Part shown: in pieces, positions 43,786 to 52,174 of the stretch
How the letters are laid out: each line of letters opens with the position of its first letter
Position numbering within the stretch: position 1 is the stretch's first letter
Assembly: GCF_004349135.1 (NCBI RefSeq)
Contig: NZ_SMFN01000002.1
Coordinates: forward strand, 62,001 to 126,000
DNA: 64,000 nt
DNA from: Flavobacterium sandaracinum
GTDB lineage: Bacteria; Bacteroidota; Bacteroidia; Flavobacteriales; Flavobacteriaceae
Direction of reading: 5' to 3'
Notes under the pieces: generated by a model
Databases searched by the model: none
Seen by the model: only the letters and a program-made list of their open reading frames with translations
What the model was told of the DNA's origin: nothing
Made by a program: the position numbers and the translations under genes

Positions 43786-44664
43786 TTATGCGACTTGTTG
43801 TTTAATAAAGATCTTCTTGAATAAGTTTACGATTCCCAAAACAAGAAGTCCAATTACGAGCCCAACCATAAATTCAACTATAATAGAAGGTATTTGAGGC
43901 AGAATATTATGCAAAAAATCAATGTTGTGAACAAATATGCCTCCTGATACTAAGATTAAGGCGATAGTTCCTATTACAGATAAACTTTTGATAACTTTAG
44001 GTAATGCTTTTACTAGAATAGTACCTAATTTATAAGTAAAGCTACCTTCGCGTTTGTTAAGTTGAATCAATTTTAATCCTGCTTCGTCCATTCTTATAAT
44101 AATGGCTACAATACCGTAAACACCCACAGTTGCAATTATGGCGATAATGGAAACCACCATTATTTGAGAGGAGATAGGTTTGCCAATCACCGTTCCTAGT
44201 GCAATAATTATTATTTCTACGGAAAGAATAAAATCAGTTACTATTGCTGACTTAATTTTTTCTTTTTCTAATGCTAAAATTTGTTCTTCGGTCAACTGCT
44301 CTGATGAAATTTCAGGTTTCAAATGGGCATGTGGAAAGAAGTATTCGTATATTTTTTCGGCACCTTCATACGCCAAATAAAGTCCGCCAAGGACTAAGAT
44401 TATAATTATGGCTACTGGCAAAAATGCACTTAAAAGAAAGGCTATAGGCAAAATGATGACTTTATTAAGGAAGGAGCCTTTTGTAATTGCCCAAAGTACT
44501 GGCAATTCTCTCGAGGAGATGAACCCAGAAGCTTTTTCCGCATTTACAGCTAAATCATCACCTAGAATTCCAGCTGTTTTTTTTGCAGCAACTTTACTCA
44601 TAACTGCAACATCGTCCATCATTGCTGCGATATCATCTAATAATGCGAAAAAACCTGATGCCAT
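43786..44664 (-). CDS. DUF808 family inner membrane protein
   Basis: A 292-residue protein of the DUF808/YedI family. It starts with GFFALLDDIAAMMDDVAVM, the typical family N-terminus, followed by KKTAGILGDDLAVNAEK. Six or so hydrophobic helices fill the rest (about 75-95, 150-190, 220-245, 260-285). Function is unknown, although members have been seen in membrane-related contexts. It is monocistronic. Confidence 0.88.
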   Translation of the reverse strand: MASGFFALLDDIAAMMDDVAVMSKVAAKKTAGILGDDLAVNAEKASGFISSRELPVLWAITKGSFLNKVIILPIAFLLSAFLPVAIIIILVLGGLYLAYEGAEKIYEYFFPHAHLKPEISSEQLTEEQILALEKEKIKSAIVTDFILSVEIIIIALGTVIGKPISSQIMVVSIIAIIATVGVYGIVAIIIRMDEAGLKLIQLNKREGSFTYKLGTILVKALPKVIKSLSVIGTIALILVSGGIFVHNIDFLHNILPQIPSIIVEFMVGLVIGLLVLGIVNLFKKIFIKQQVA

Positions 44665-44974
44665 TTTTATTGTTTTAGAAGCGGTACTGATTTTGGTTTA
44701 AGTTTGCCAAAATAGTCTTTGCCGTTTGATTATTTACTAGTGCGAAGCTAAAACTTTTTTACTGCAAAAAAAAGAGGCAAACTAGCTTCTTGAATTATTT
44801 TTTAGAATAGTGCAATAATTTAATAAATAGGTACTTAGTAGCAAGTTCTATTCTTTCAATCTGTTGAGCGAAGTATTTGATCCTTACTTCGTCTTTTTGC
44901 TTGAGTCAGGATGTTAATTATTTTGATTAAATAGAATCTAATTTTCGTTATGACCCTTAGTTCTTCTTCTTTAA

Positions 44975-44993
44975 TTTTTTTTTTTTTTTTTTT
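44975..44993. repeat. Homopolymer of 19 T
   Basis: An uninterrupted run of 19 Ts. It is over 600 bases from the nearest downstream start, so a promoter-spacing switch is unlikely. Its length may vary by slippage or sequencing error. Confidence 0.8.
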
Positions 44994-45050
44994 GAATTTT
45001 TAAAACTGCTATATCTTTTGCTATTTTGGCATACATATTAAGTGTACTAT

Positions 45051-45289
45051 CCCGTTAGGTGCAATTATTTAAAACGTCAGTTCGCTATTTTGTGAAATAA
45101 ATCGAAACAAAATTTAGCGATACGTTTCGCTACTCGAAGTGACGTATATCGAGAACCATTTTTGAGGAAATTTTTCTCTGTCCTGAGTTTTTATCTAAGG
45201 GCTCAAGGCATTTTTCTTCCTCAATATTCAGGATAAAAATATTCGAACTGACGAAAAATCACTATCAAAAACTAATTTGATCCAACGGG
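45051..45289. repeat. 239-bp element with imperfect terminal inverted repeats
   Basis: The ends CCCGTT (45051-45056) and AACGGG (45284-45289) are inverted, as are the inner words CGTCAGTTCG (45075-45084) and CGAACTGACG (45244-45253), which match perfectly. Between the outer and inner words the two sides are similar after insertions. No reading frame is inside. It resembles a small non-autonomous mobile or palindromic element. Confidence 0.6.
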
Positions 45290-45492
45290 TTATACTCTGT
45301 TTTTTGAATTATTCAATTTTTAGATTAAAGTGTGCTTAAATCCTAAATTCAACTAAACATAAACATCTTTTACTTTCCTTTTTATAGCTATCAAAATTTC
45401 TTATTTCTTCTTTAAAATTTTACCTGTTTGTACTAATTTACATAACAACGTTAAGATTACAAAACGAGATTATGAAAACCAGCCGAATTATA

Positions 45493-45556
45493 TAGCCCTG
45501 ATGGGAGTAAGTATCCCACGCTTTTTAGCGTGGATACTGCGGACAGCAGGACAAAA
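45493..45556 (+). repeat. Dispersed stem-loop repeat, copy E
   Basis: Left box TAGCCCTGATGGGAGTAAG, then TATCC with the extra C, arms CACGCT and AGCGTG around loop TTTT, and right box TGCGGACAGCAGGACAAAA. The GC-rich stem is unlike the other copies, yet the bulge position and the flanks are kept. It lies about 140 bases before the CvfB-like gene. Confidence 0.82.
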
Positions 45557-45662
45557 ATTGATTAAATAGTCAAAAGTGGTGCTCCTAAAAAAGAAAAACA
45601 CTCGTGGGTTCATCATTACTTTTTTTGTGGACCGTTTCTTAATATACTATTTTCAAACTTCG

Positions 45663-45670
45663 TACCTTTG
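45663..45670 (+). promoter_or_regulatory. Putative -7 promoter box of the CvfB-like gene
   Basis: TACCTTTG fits TAnnTTTG and ends 21 bases before the ATG at 45692. The -33 half is not obvious. Confidence 0.5.
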
Positions 45671-45691
45671 CACTTTAGAAATTGAAAGAAA

Positions 45692-46546
45692 ATGATTGAA
45701 ATAGGAAAATACAATACGCTTACCATTTTACGCGATACCAAAGTAGGTTTGTTTCTGGGAAATCCAGAACAAGATCCCGAAGGAATTCATGACATTCTGT
45801 TGCCTAACAAATACGTTCCAAACGAATTTGAAATAGGTGAGGAGTTGATTGTTTTTGTGTACTTAGACCACGAAGAAAGACCCGTTGCCACAACATTAGA
45901 GCCTTATATATTATTAAATGAATTTGCACTTTTGCGTGTGAATTATACCAATCAGATTGGCGCTTTTATGGATTGGGGAATGGAAAAGGATATTTTGGTT
46001 CCGTTTAAAGAGCAGGCGCGTCCTATGGAAAAAGGAAAACGCTACTTAGTTTATCTTTATATGGACGAAAAAACCAATCGTTTGGTAGCATCCAGTAAAT
46101 TGAATCAGTTTTTAAAAAATGATCATCTAACAGTTGAAAAAGGAGAAGAAGTAGATTTAATTGTTTCCCACATTACTGAATTAGGAATTAACGTTATCAT
46201 CAACGAAAAGTACAAAGGTTTGATGTATAAAGATGAAGTGTATGATGATGCAATTCGTACAGGAGACCGCATGCGTGGATACATTAAGACGATACGTCCC
46301 GATAACAAAATAGATGTAGCGTTACAAATCCAAGGCTACGAAAGTATCGAACCGAATGCCGATAAAATTCTGGATGAGTTAAGAGCTAGCAGAGGTTTCT
46401 TGCGTTTGACTGATAATTCACATCCTGAAGACATTAAAACGGTTTTGAAGATGAGTAAAAAAACCTTCAAAAAAGCAATTGGTGCTTTGTATCGAGAGAA
46501 ATTAATAGAAATCAAGGAAGACGGAATATATTTGGTTAAGGAATAA
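45692..46546 (+). CDS. CvfB-like S1-domain RNA-binding protein
   Basis: A 284-residue cytoplasmic protein with consecutive S1-like domains and a C-terminal winged-helix. It begins with the CvfB signature GKYNTLTILRDTKVGLFL; NQIGAFMDWGMEKDILVP and GYIKTIRPDNKIDVALQ are the RNA-binding cores. The last 60 residues (DIKTVLKMSKKTFKKAIGAL) form the winged helix. CvfB homologues bind RNA and influence gene expression. It is monocistronic, with its own promoter and terminator. Confidence 0.9.
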   Translation: MIEIGKYNTLTILRDTKVGLFLGNPEQDPEGIHDILLPNKYVPNEFEIGEELIVFVYLDHEERPVATTLEPYILLNEFALLRVNYTNQIGAFMDWGMEKDILVPFKEQARPMEKGKRYLVYLYMDEKTNRLVASSKLNQFLKNDHLTVEKGEEVDLIVSHITELGINVIINEKYKGLMYKDEVYDDAIRTGDRMRGYIKTIRPDNKIDVALQIQGYESIEPNADKILDELRASRGFLRLTDNSHPEDIKTVLKMSKKTFKKAIGALYREKLIEIKEDGIYLVKE

Positions 46547-46551
46547 AAAAA

Positions 46552-46590
46552 AGAAAGACTAATCGGAAACGGTTAGTCTTTCTCTTTTTA
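46552..46590 (+). terminator. Rho-independent terminator after the CvfB-like gene
   Basis: AGAAAGACTAATC (46552-46564) pairs with GGTTAGTCTTTCT (46571-46583) through one G-T pair around GGAAAC, then a C/T-rich run. Confidence 0.9.
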
Positions 46591-47275
46591 ATGCTGTTTT
46601 AGAATATTAAATTATAACATCATTAAAATAAATTGGAAGTTTAAAGTCGCTTTATCCGCCTGTAAACCTATAGTATTCATGATACTATTTTTAAAATATT
46701 AACTTAAGCGCAAAGTACTTTAAAGAGGTGTTTGTCTTTTAAATGTACAAAAACTTGCGTAAGAGTTAAGAAATAAGTTCACGATAAACCTTTGGTTTTA
46801 TATATATTGGAAGATAATTTTCTAAATAATTTTTATTAATGTCTCACTTTTGCAAGAACAAGAAAAATAAATCTTTGTTTTAACCGTAGGTGTTACTTTT
46901 TATTTTTTACTATTGGGGCAAATGTTTTGTTCATTGACTCGTTTGATACGGCTTTTATAATTGGATAATAAGTTATTACCGTAGAAAAAGGAGCGACAAC
47001 ATTTTTAATTGTAATCAATACATTCTTTTTTTAGGTTAATAAATCAGTGAAGAATCAATAATTAATCAAGGTGAATATTGTGTATTCGTCTGATTAGCTT
47101 GGTTTAAAATTAAAAATAATTTGAATTAGGTGCTGTTAAAAAGGTTTTTTTTTACTGTTTTTTAACATTCTTAAACCTTTCATCAGAGAAGGATTACCAT
47201 AACCTTATGCAAATAGAATAGATAAAATGTAAAAAATGATTTATTTTTACACTGAAATAATTTAAATCATTTACA
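46591..47275. other. Long non-coding stretch before menB
   Basis: About 685 bases with no convincing gene. Short frames end quickly, for example one ending FIDSFDTAFIIG near 46960, which might be the tail of a decayed gene; I do not recognise it. No riboswitch, tRNA or family repeat was seen. The menB promoter must lie near the end, but a clean TAnnTTTG was not found. Confidence 0.4.
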
Positions 47276-48106
47276 ATGGATTGGATCACTGCTAAAGAAT
47301 ACGAAGATATCACTTATAAAAAATGCAATGGTGTTGCCAGAATTGCTTTTAACAGGCCAGATGTGCGCAATGCTTTCCGTCCAAAAACTACTGCAGAACT
47401 ATACAATGCCTTTTATGATGCACAGGAAGATACTTCAATTGGAGTGGTTTTACTTTCTGCTGAAGGACCATCGTCTAAAGACGGCGTGTATTCTTTTTGC
47501 AGCGGTGGCGATCAAAATGCGCGCGGGCATCAAGGGTATGTAGGCGATGACGGACAGCATCGTTTAAATATTTTAGAAGTACAACGATTAATTCGGTTTA
47601 TGCCAAAAGTGGTTATCGCTGTAGTACCAGGTTGGGCTGTAGGTGGCGGACACAGTTTGCATGTAGTGTGCGATTTGACTTTGGCGAGTAAAGAACATGC
47701 GATTTTCAAACAAACAGATGCTGATGTAACTAGTTTTGACGGTGGATATGGATCGGCTTATTTAGCTAAAATGGTCGGGCAGAAAAAAGCACGCGAAATT
47801 TTCTTCTTGGGACGCAATTATTCGGCACAAGACGCAATGGATATGGGAATGGTCAATGCTGTGATTCCGCATGCTGAATTAGAAGATACCGCTTATGAAT
47901 GGGCACAGGAAATTTTGCAAAAATCGCCAATGGCTATCAAAATGCTGAAATTTGCCATGAATCTAACGGATGACGGAATGGTAGGACAACAAGTTTTTGC
48001 TGGTGAAGCCACTCGTCTAGCTTATATGACTGAAGAAGCGAAAGAAGGCAGGAATGCATTTTTAGAAAAAAGAAAACCAAATTTTGAGAAAAAATGGTTG
48101 CCATAA
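47276..48106 (+). CDS. menB: 1,4-dihydroxy-2-naphthoyl-CoA synthase
   Basis: A 276-residue crotonase-fold enzyme that closes the second ring of menaquinone. SGGDQNARG and PGWAVGGGHSLHVVCD form the oxyanion hole region, and FKQTDADVTSFDGGYGS is diagnostic. The motif has Asp (Q146-T147-D148) where the E. coli enzyme has Gly, as in the branch that does not depend on bicarbonate. It heads a plus-strand group with menA and menC. Confidence 0.96.
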   Translation: MDWITAKEYEDITYKKCNGVARIAFNRPDVRNAFRPKTTAELYNAFYDAQEDTSIGVVLLSAEGPSSKDGVYSFCSGGDQNARGHQGYVGDDGQHRLNILEVQRLIRFMPKVVIAVVPGWAVGGGHSLHVVCDLTLASKEHAIFKQTDADVTSFDGGYGSAYLAKMVGQKKAREIFFLGRNYSAQDAMDMGMVNAVIPHAELEDTAYEWAQEILQKSPMAIKMLKFAMNLTDDGMVGQQVFAGEATRLAYMTEEAKEGRNAFLEKRKPNFEKKWLP

Positions 48107-48108
48107 AA

Positions 48109-48169
48109 AGTTTCAAGTTTTAGGTTTCAAGTTTAGAACCTGAAACGTTAAACTTTAAACCTGAAACAA
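48109..48169. repeat. AT-rich intergenic hairpin (TTTCAAGTTT type)
   Basis: GTTTCAAGTTTTAGGTTTCA on the left and ACCTGAAACGTTAAACTTTA with further GTTTAAACC-type words on the right form a long imperfect hairpin. It fills the menB to PH-domain gap. See also 20971-21038 and 50223-50283. Confidence 0.6.
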
Positions 48170-48178
48170 AATAAAAAA

Positions 48179-48700
48179 ATGGAAAATTTTACGAACGACA
48201 CCATCGATACCAGCCAACTTCCAAAGTTTGAAGAAGTTACTTTTACAGCTTTACATCCAAAATATTTCAAAGTGGTGCTGATTAATTTGTTACTCTTTAT
48301 TAGTATACTTATTATAGTTCCATCAGTCGTTTCTGTTTTGAAACCGGAATTATTTTCGGGAAGAATTTGGTTGGTTTTAGGTATTGTGATTCCTATTGTG
48401 TCAACTTTGATTATTGTTTTTTCCCTTGTTGGATTTAAGAAAAAAGGATTCGCTTTTAGAAATCATGATGTTTTATTCCGACATGGAATTATTGCTACAA
48501 ATACAATTGTAATTCCTTATAATAGAGTGCAACATGTGGCTTTACATGAAGGGTTGGTTTCGCGTTATTTTGGTCTAGCCAAAATTGAAATTTTTACCGC
48601 TGGAGGCAGTTCGAGTGATATTGAAATTCCGGGAATCGAAAAAGAGCAAGCGGAAAAAATCAAACAATTGCTGATGGGTAAAATACAAAAGCAATTGTAA
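48179..48700 (+). CDS. PH-domain membrane protein (YdbS-like)
   Basis: A 173-residue protein with two hydrophobic helices (about residues 32-50 and 63-83) followed by a bacterial PH domain (bPH_2): FRNHDVLFRHGIIATNTIVIPYNRVQHV and IEIFTAGGSSSDIEIPGI. The next gene starts on its stop (TAATG), so translation is coupled. YdbS/YdbT pairs sit in the inner membrane; their function is poorly known. Confidence 0.88.
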   Translation: MENFTNDTIDTSQLPKFEEVTFTALHPKYFKVVLINLLLFISILIIVPSVVSVLKPELFSGRIWLVLGIVIPIVSTLIIVFSLVGFKKKGFAFRNHDVLFRHGIIATNTIVIPYNRVQHVALHEGLVSRYFGLAKIEIFTAGGSSSDIEIPGIEKEQAEKIKQLLMGKIQKQL

Positions 48701-50214
48701 TGGGAGGTGATTTTAGTCAACCACAAAGGCAATCCATAGTTGGGATCTGGGTTATGTTTTTTTACACGCTTCAGCAATACGGTAGAGCTTTATGGCCCAT
48801 TATCTTAATTTGGGCTTTTAAATTTGATGAAATTAACAAAGTGTATTTAGTAGTTGGAATGCTTCTTCTATTCGCAAGTATTGGAGTTGTTTCTTATTTG
48901 AAATATCTAAATTTCACCTTTTTATTAGATTCAGAAAACCAAGAATTTGTCATTACAGAAGGTGTTTTTAATAAAACCAAAACTGCAATTCAGCTGCATA
49001 AAATCCAGCAAGTAAATATTAATCAGTCTTTTATTCAAAAGCTGATTGGTGTATATGAATTGGATGTGGATACCGCCGGTACCAATAAAAAAGAAGGAAC
49101 TATAAAAGCGATTTCACACCAATTAGCTTTGGACTTAAAATCTCGCCTGTTAGAAAACGAAAGTCAAAAGAGTCTTAGCGAAAAGGAAGCTATTGCACTG
49201 GAGGAAACGGAACAGAAACTCTTTGAAGTAGCGCATCCTTTTATTAAAATAAGTTTTTTGAGTTTGTTAAAAGTTGGAATTACTTCTAATTATCAAAAAA
49301 CCATTGCTTTACTTGTCATTTTCTTTAGTACAATTTATGAGAACTTTCAGAATTTTGGAGAGGAGAACACTATTTATAAAGAAAAAGTAGGCACTTTTAT
49401 AGATCAAAATTTAGTTTTACAAACCATTTTGCTAGGGATAATCGTCTTGTTCTTAGCTGTTTTGGTTTTAAATGTGATTCGGACTGTGTTTAAGTATTAC
49501 GATTATAATATAGCGAGACAGAAAGGTTCTTTGTTGCTGTCTTTTGGACTGTTGAACACAAAAAGCACCATTATTAAACCTGAAAAAGTTCAAATTACGA
49601 CTGTTACTAGAAATTATTTCCAAAAGAAATTGGGCATTCTTGAACTAAAAATTAAACAAGCTACTAGTGGAGAAAAAGAAGAGCAAAAAGCAGCGATAGA
49701 AATTCCAGGGTGCAGTGAGTCGGAGCGTGACGCCGTTTTAAAGCTGTTGTTTCATAAAATACCTGAAAAAGGGTTGATGCTAAAGCCTAATTTCCGTTCA
49801 CTTGTTTTTTCGATTTTTATTAGTATTGGATTACCTTTGTTAGTATTCTTTGCGATTGGACATTGGATTGAACCAGTAATTTTTGATTATGGATATTGGG
49901 TGCCAATTTATATTATTTTTATGGGTCTTATTCAGTATTTTAAATTTAAAAACAACCGATTGTTCATAAACGATAATTTTGTAATCACGCAAAGTGGCGC
50001 ATGGGATGTGAGTAATACTATTATTGAGCCCAGTAAAATACAAGCGATTTCCACTTCACAGCTTTTTTGGCATAAAAAACTGGATATTGGTTCTATAATA
50101 ATACATACTGCTGGAGGAAATGTCGCATTTCAGTTAGGGAATTACTCAATATTAAAACAAAAAGTCAACCTTTGGTTGTACGAAATAGAAACTTCCGATA
50201 GCAATTGGATGTAA
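48700..50214 (+). CDS. PH-domain membrane protein (YdbT-like)
   Basis: A 504-residue inner-membrane protein with three PH-type segments separated by hydrophobic helices: FVITEGVFNKTKTAIQLHKIQQV near 90, GSLLLSFGLLNTKSTIIKPEKVQ near 275, and NFVITQSGAWDVSNTIIEPSKIQ near 430. This is the YdbT layout. It overlaps the YdbS-like gene by one base. Its place among menaquinone genes may reflect shared transcription rather than shared function. Confidence 0.88.
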   Translation: MGGDFSQPQRQSIVGIWVMFFYTLQQYGRALWPIILIWAFKFDEINKVYLVVGMLLLFASIGVVSYLKYLNFTFLLDSENQEFVITEGVFNKTKTAIQLHKIQQVNINQSFIQKLIGVYELDVDTAGTNKKEGTIKAISHQLALDLKSRLLENESQKSLSEKEAIALEETEQKLFEVAHPFIKISFLSLLKVGITSNYQKTIALLVIFFSTIYENFQNFGEENTIYKEKVGTFIDQNLVLQTILLGIIVLFLAVLVLNVIRTVFKYYDYNIARQKGSLLLSFGLLNTKSTIIKPEKVQITTVTRNYFQKKLGILELKIKQATSGEKEEQKAAIEIPGCSESERDAVLKLLFHKIPEKGLMLKPNFRSLVFSIFISIGLPLLVFFAIGHWIEPVIFDYGYWVPIYIIFMGLIQYFKFKNNRLFINDNFVITQSGAWDVSNTIIEPSKIQAISTSQLFWHKKLDIGSIIIHTAGGNVAFQLGNYSILKQKVNLWLYEIETSDSNWM

Positions 50215-50222
50215 AATAAAAT

Positions 50223-50283
50223 GGTTTAAAGTTTAAGGTTTAAAGTTGTTTGCGCAACAAATCTTAAGTTGTAGACTTTAAAT
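50223..50283. repeat. AT-rich intergenic hairpin (AAAGTTTAAA type)
   Basis: GGTTTAAAGTTTAAGGTTTA on the left and CTTAAGTTGTAGACTTTAAA on the right, with GTTG-TTTGCG-CAAC at the tip. It fills the gap between the YdbT-like gene and menA. Confidence 0.6.
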
Positions 50284-50299
50284 TTTTAAATAAAAAAAT

Positions 50300-51262
50300 A
50301 TGAAACATTGGATTGAAGCAGCACGTTTACGCACATTACCTTTATCGGTTTCTGGAATAATAGTTGGAAGTATGTATGCTTTGGCACACCCAACAGATAG
50401 TATTTTAACACCAACAGAAGTTTTTAACTGGCGATTGTTTGGCTTTGCTATATTGACCACATTAGGATTGCAAATACTGTCTAATTTTGCCAATGATTAC
50501 GGTGACGGCATGAAAGGAACAGATAATGAAGATCGAGTAGGGCCAAAACGTGCCATACAAAGTGGTGTGATTACTCCGCAAGCCATGAAACGCGCCATTA
50601 TAATCACATCAGCCTTGACGTTGCTCTCGGCGATGTTGTTGATTTATTATGCGTTTAGAGATACGAATCTGTGGTTTTCCTTATTCTATTTAGTATTGGG
50701 AATTCTTTCCATTGTATCTGCGATTCGGTATACGGTTGGAAATACGGCGTACGGCTACCGTGGATTTGGTGATGTATTTGTGTTTGTGTTTTTTGGGTTG
50801 GTGAGTACTTTAGGAGTGAATTTTTTATACTCCAAACAATTGGATGCGTTGTTGGTTTTACCAGCGGTCGCTATTGGATTATTGAGCGTTGGTGTTTTGA
50901 ATTTGAACAATATGCGAGATGAAGCATCGGATAGAAAATCAAATAAAAACACGATTGTTGTAAAAATTGGTGGAGCCAAAGCTAAAATATACCATTACAT
51001 TTTGATTGTAACGGCGATGGTTTTGGTGTTGATTTTTGCTATTATTGACGATTTTCACTTTGATCAATACTTGTTTTTATTGGCTTACATTCCTTTAATT
51101 AAGCATTTAAATACGGTCTATAAAAATCAAAACGCTAAGGAATTAGATCCTGAATTAAAAAAACTGGCGCTGAGTACCTTTGCACTTTCGGTTTTATTGT
51201 CGTTAGGTATGATTTACTTTTTTTCGGATATCATTGTAAATACATTTTTAGGCGGGAGATAA
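50300..51262 (+). CDS. menA: 1,4-dihydroxy-2-naphthoate polyprenyltransferase
   Basis: A 320-residue UbiA-type integral membrane enzyme that attaches the isoprenoid tail in menaquinone synthesis. Both Mg-diphosphate Asp motifs are present: NFANDYGDGMKGTDNEDR and NNMRDEASDRKSNKNT. About eight to nine helices are visible. The N-terminus HWIEAARLRTLPLSVSG is typical of MenA. It follows the PH-domain genes and precedes a metallo-hydrolase gene. Confidence 0.95.
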   Translation: MKHWIEAARLRTLPLSVSGIIVGSMYALAHPTDSILTPTEVFNWRLFGFAILTTLGLQILSNFANDYGDGMKGTDNEDRVGPKRAIQSGVITPQAMKRAIIITSALTLLSAMLLIYYAFRDTNLWFSLFYLVLGILSIVSAIRYTVGNTAYGYRGFGDVFVFVFFGLVSTLGVNFLYSKQLDALLVLPAVAIGLLSVGVLNLNNMRDEASDRKSNKNTIVVKIGGAKAKIYHYILIVTAMVLVLIFAIIDDFHFDQYLFLLAYIPLIKHLNTVYKNQNAKELDPELKKLALSTFALSVLLSLGMIYFFSDIIVNTFLGGR

Positions 51263-51316
51263 ATTAATAATCAAATACGGAATCTTTCAATCATTCAATT
51301 TTTAAATTAAAAAAAT

Positions 51317-51994
51317 ATGAAAATAACATTTTATGGTCACGCGTCATTAGGTATAGAAGTTGGAGGAAAACACATTATTGTAGATCCTTATATTTCGGCA
51401 AATCCAAATGCAGCGCACATTGACATTGACACTTTAAAAGCGGATTATATTTTGCTTACGCACGCGCACGGAGATCATATTCTGGATGTTGAGGCAATTG
51501 CCAAAAGAACGAATGCAGTAATTGTTTCTAATGCAGAAATTGCAGGTTATTATGGTGCAAAAGGCTTTCAATCGCATCCCATGAATCACGGAGGAAGTTG
51601 GAATTTTGATTTTGGGAAACTGAAATATGTAAATGCGATTCATTCCAGTTCTTTTCCTGACGGCAGTTACGGAGGAAATCCGGGCGGTTTTGTCATTGAA
51701 GGCGAACATAAAAATATCTACATTGCTGGTGATACAGCGCTGACAATGGATATGAAACTCATTCCTATGCGCACTAAACTTGATTTAGCAATTTTGCCGA
51801 TAGGTGATAATTTCACTATGGATGTAGAGGATGCCATCATCGCTTCTGATTTCTTGAACTGCGATAAAATTCTGGGTTACCATTTCGATACTTTCGGTTA
51901 CATCGAAATTGACCATGAGGAATCCATTCGTAAATTTTTCAACAAAGGAAAAGATTTGATGCTACTGGAAATAGGAAGTTCCATAGACTTGTAA
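51317..51994 (+). CDS. UPF0173-type metal-dependent hydrolase
   Basis: A 225-residue metallo-beta-lactamase-fold protein of the UPF0173 group. It begins KITFYGHASLGIEV and has the metal motif THAHGDHILD (HxHxDH), then NHGGSWNFDFG and IAGDTALTMDMKLI. The last histidine is in LGYHFDTFG. The substrate is unknown. It sits 54 bases after menA within the menaquinone cluster. Confidence 0.92.
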   Translation: MKITFYGHASLGIEVGGKHIIVDPYISANPNAAHIDIDTLKADYILLTHAHGDHILDVEAIAKRTNAVIVSNAEIAGYYGAKGFQSHPMNHGGSWNFDFGKLKYVNAIHSSSFPDGSYGGNPGGFVIEGEHKNIYIAGDTALTMDMKLIPMRTKLDLAILPIGDNFTMDVEDAIIASDFLNCDKILGYHFDTFGYIEIDHEESIRKFFNKGKDLMLLEIGSSIDL

Positions 51995-52023
51995 TTAGTC
52001 ATTGTGAGTTTTTCGAAGCAATT

Positions 52024-52100
52024 TCCAGCTATTCGTTGCAATCTTTTTATCAGCCTAAAAAGGCTGATAAAAAGGATTTTCACTGCTATCTGGGCTAGGG
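52024..52100 (-). repeat. Dispersed stem-loop repeat, copy F
   Basis: On the minus strand: left box CCCTAGCCCAGATAGCAGTG, then AATCC with the extra C, arms TTTTTATCAGCCT and AGGCTGATAAAAA around loop TTTT, then right box GATTGCAACGAATAGCTGGA. It lies between the metallo-hydrolase and TPR genes. Another stem sequence, same structure. Confidence 0.85.
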
Positions 52101-52174
52101 CTGCCCGGTACCAAACTTTTTAGTGAATTTTGCGAAAAACGTTATGCGCTTAGTGTTTAAATTTTATATCAATC

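Larger units (their letters stand above)
44665..45691. other. Gene-poor 1-kb region holding three unusual elements
   Basis: No coding frame of useful length is present on either strand. In order it holds a 19-base T-run (44975-44993), a 239-bp element with inverted ends (45051-45289), repeat copy E (45493-45556) and a promoter box for the CvfB-like gene (45663-45670). The region probably accumulates small repeats because it separates divergent genes. Confidence 0.6.

Noticed and set aside
46591..47275. Possible riboswitch or small RNA before menB
   Set aside because: No known riboswitch pattern or strong stem set was found, only AT-rich sequence.
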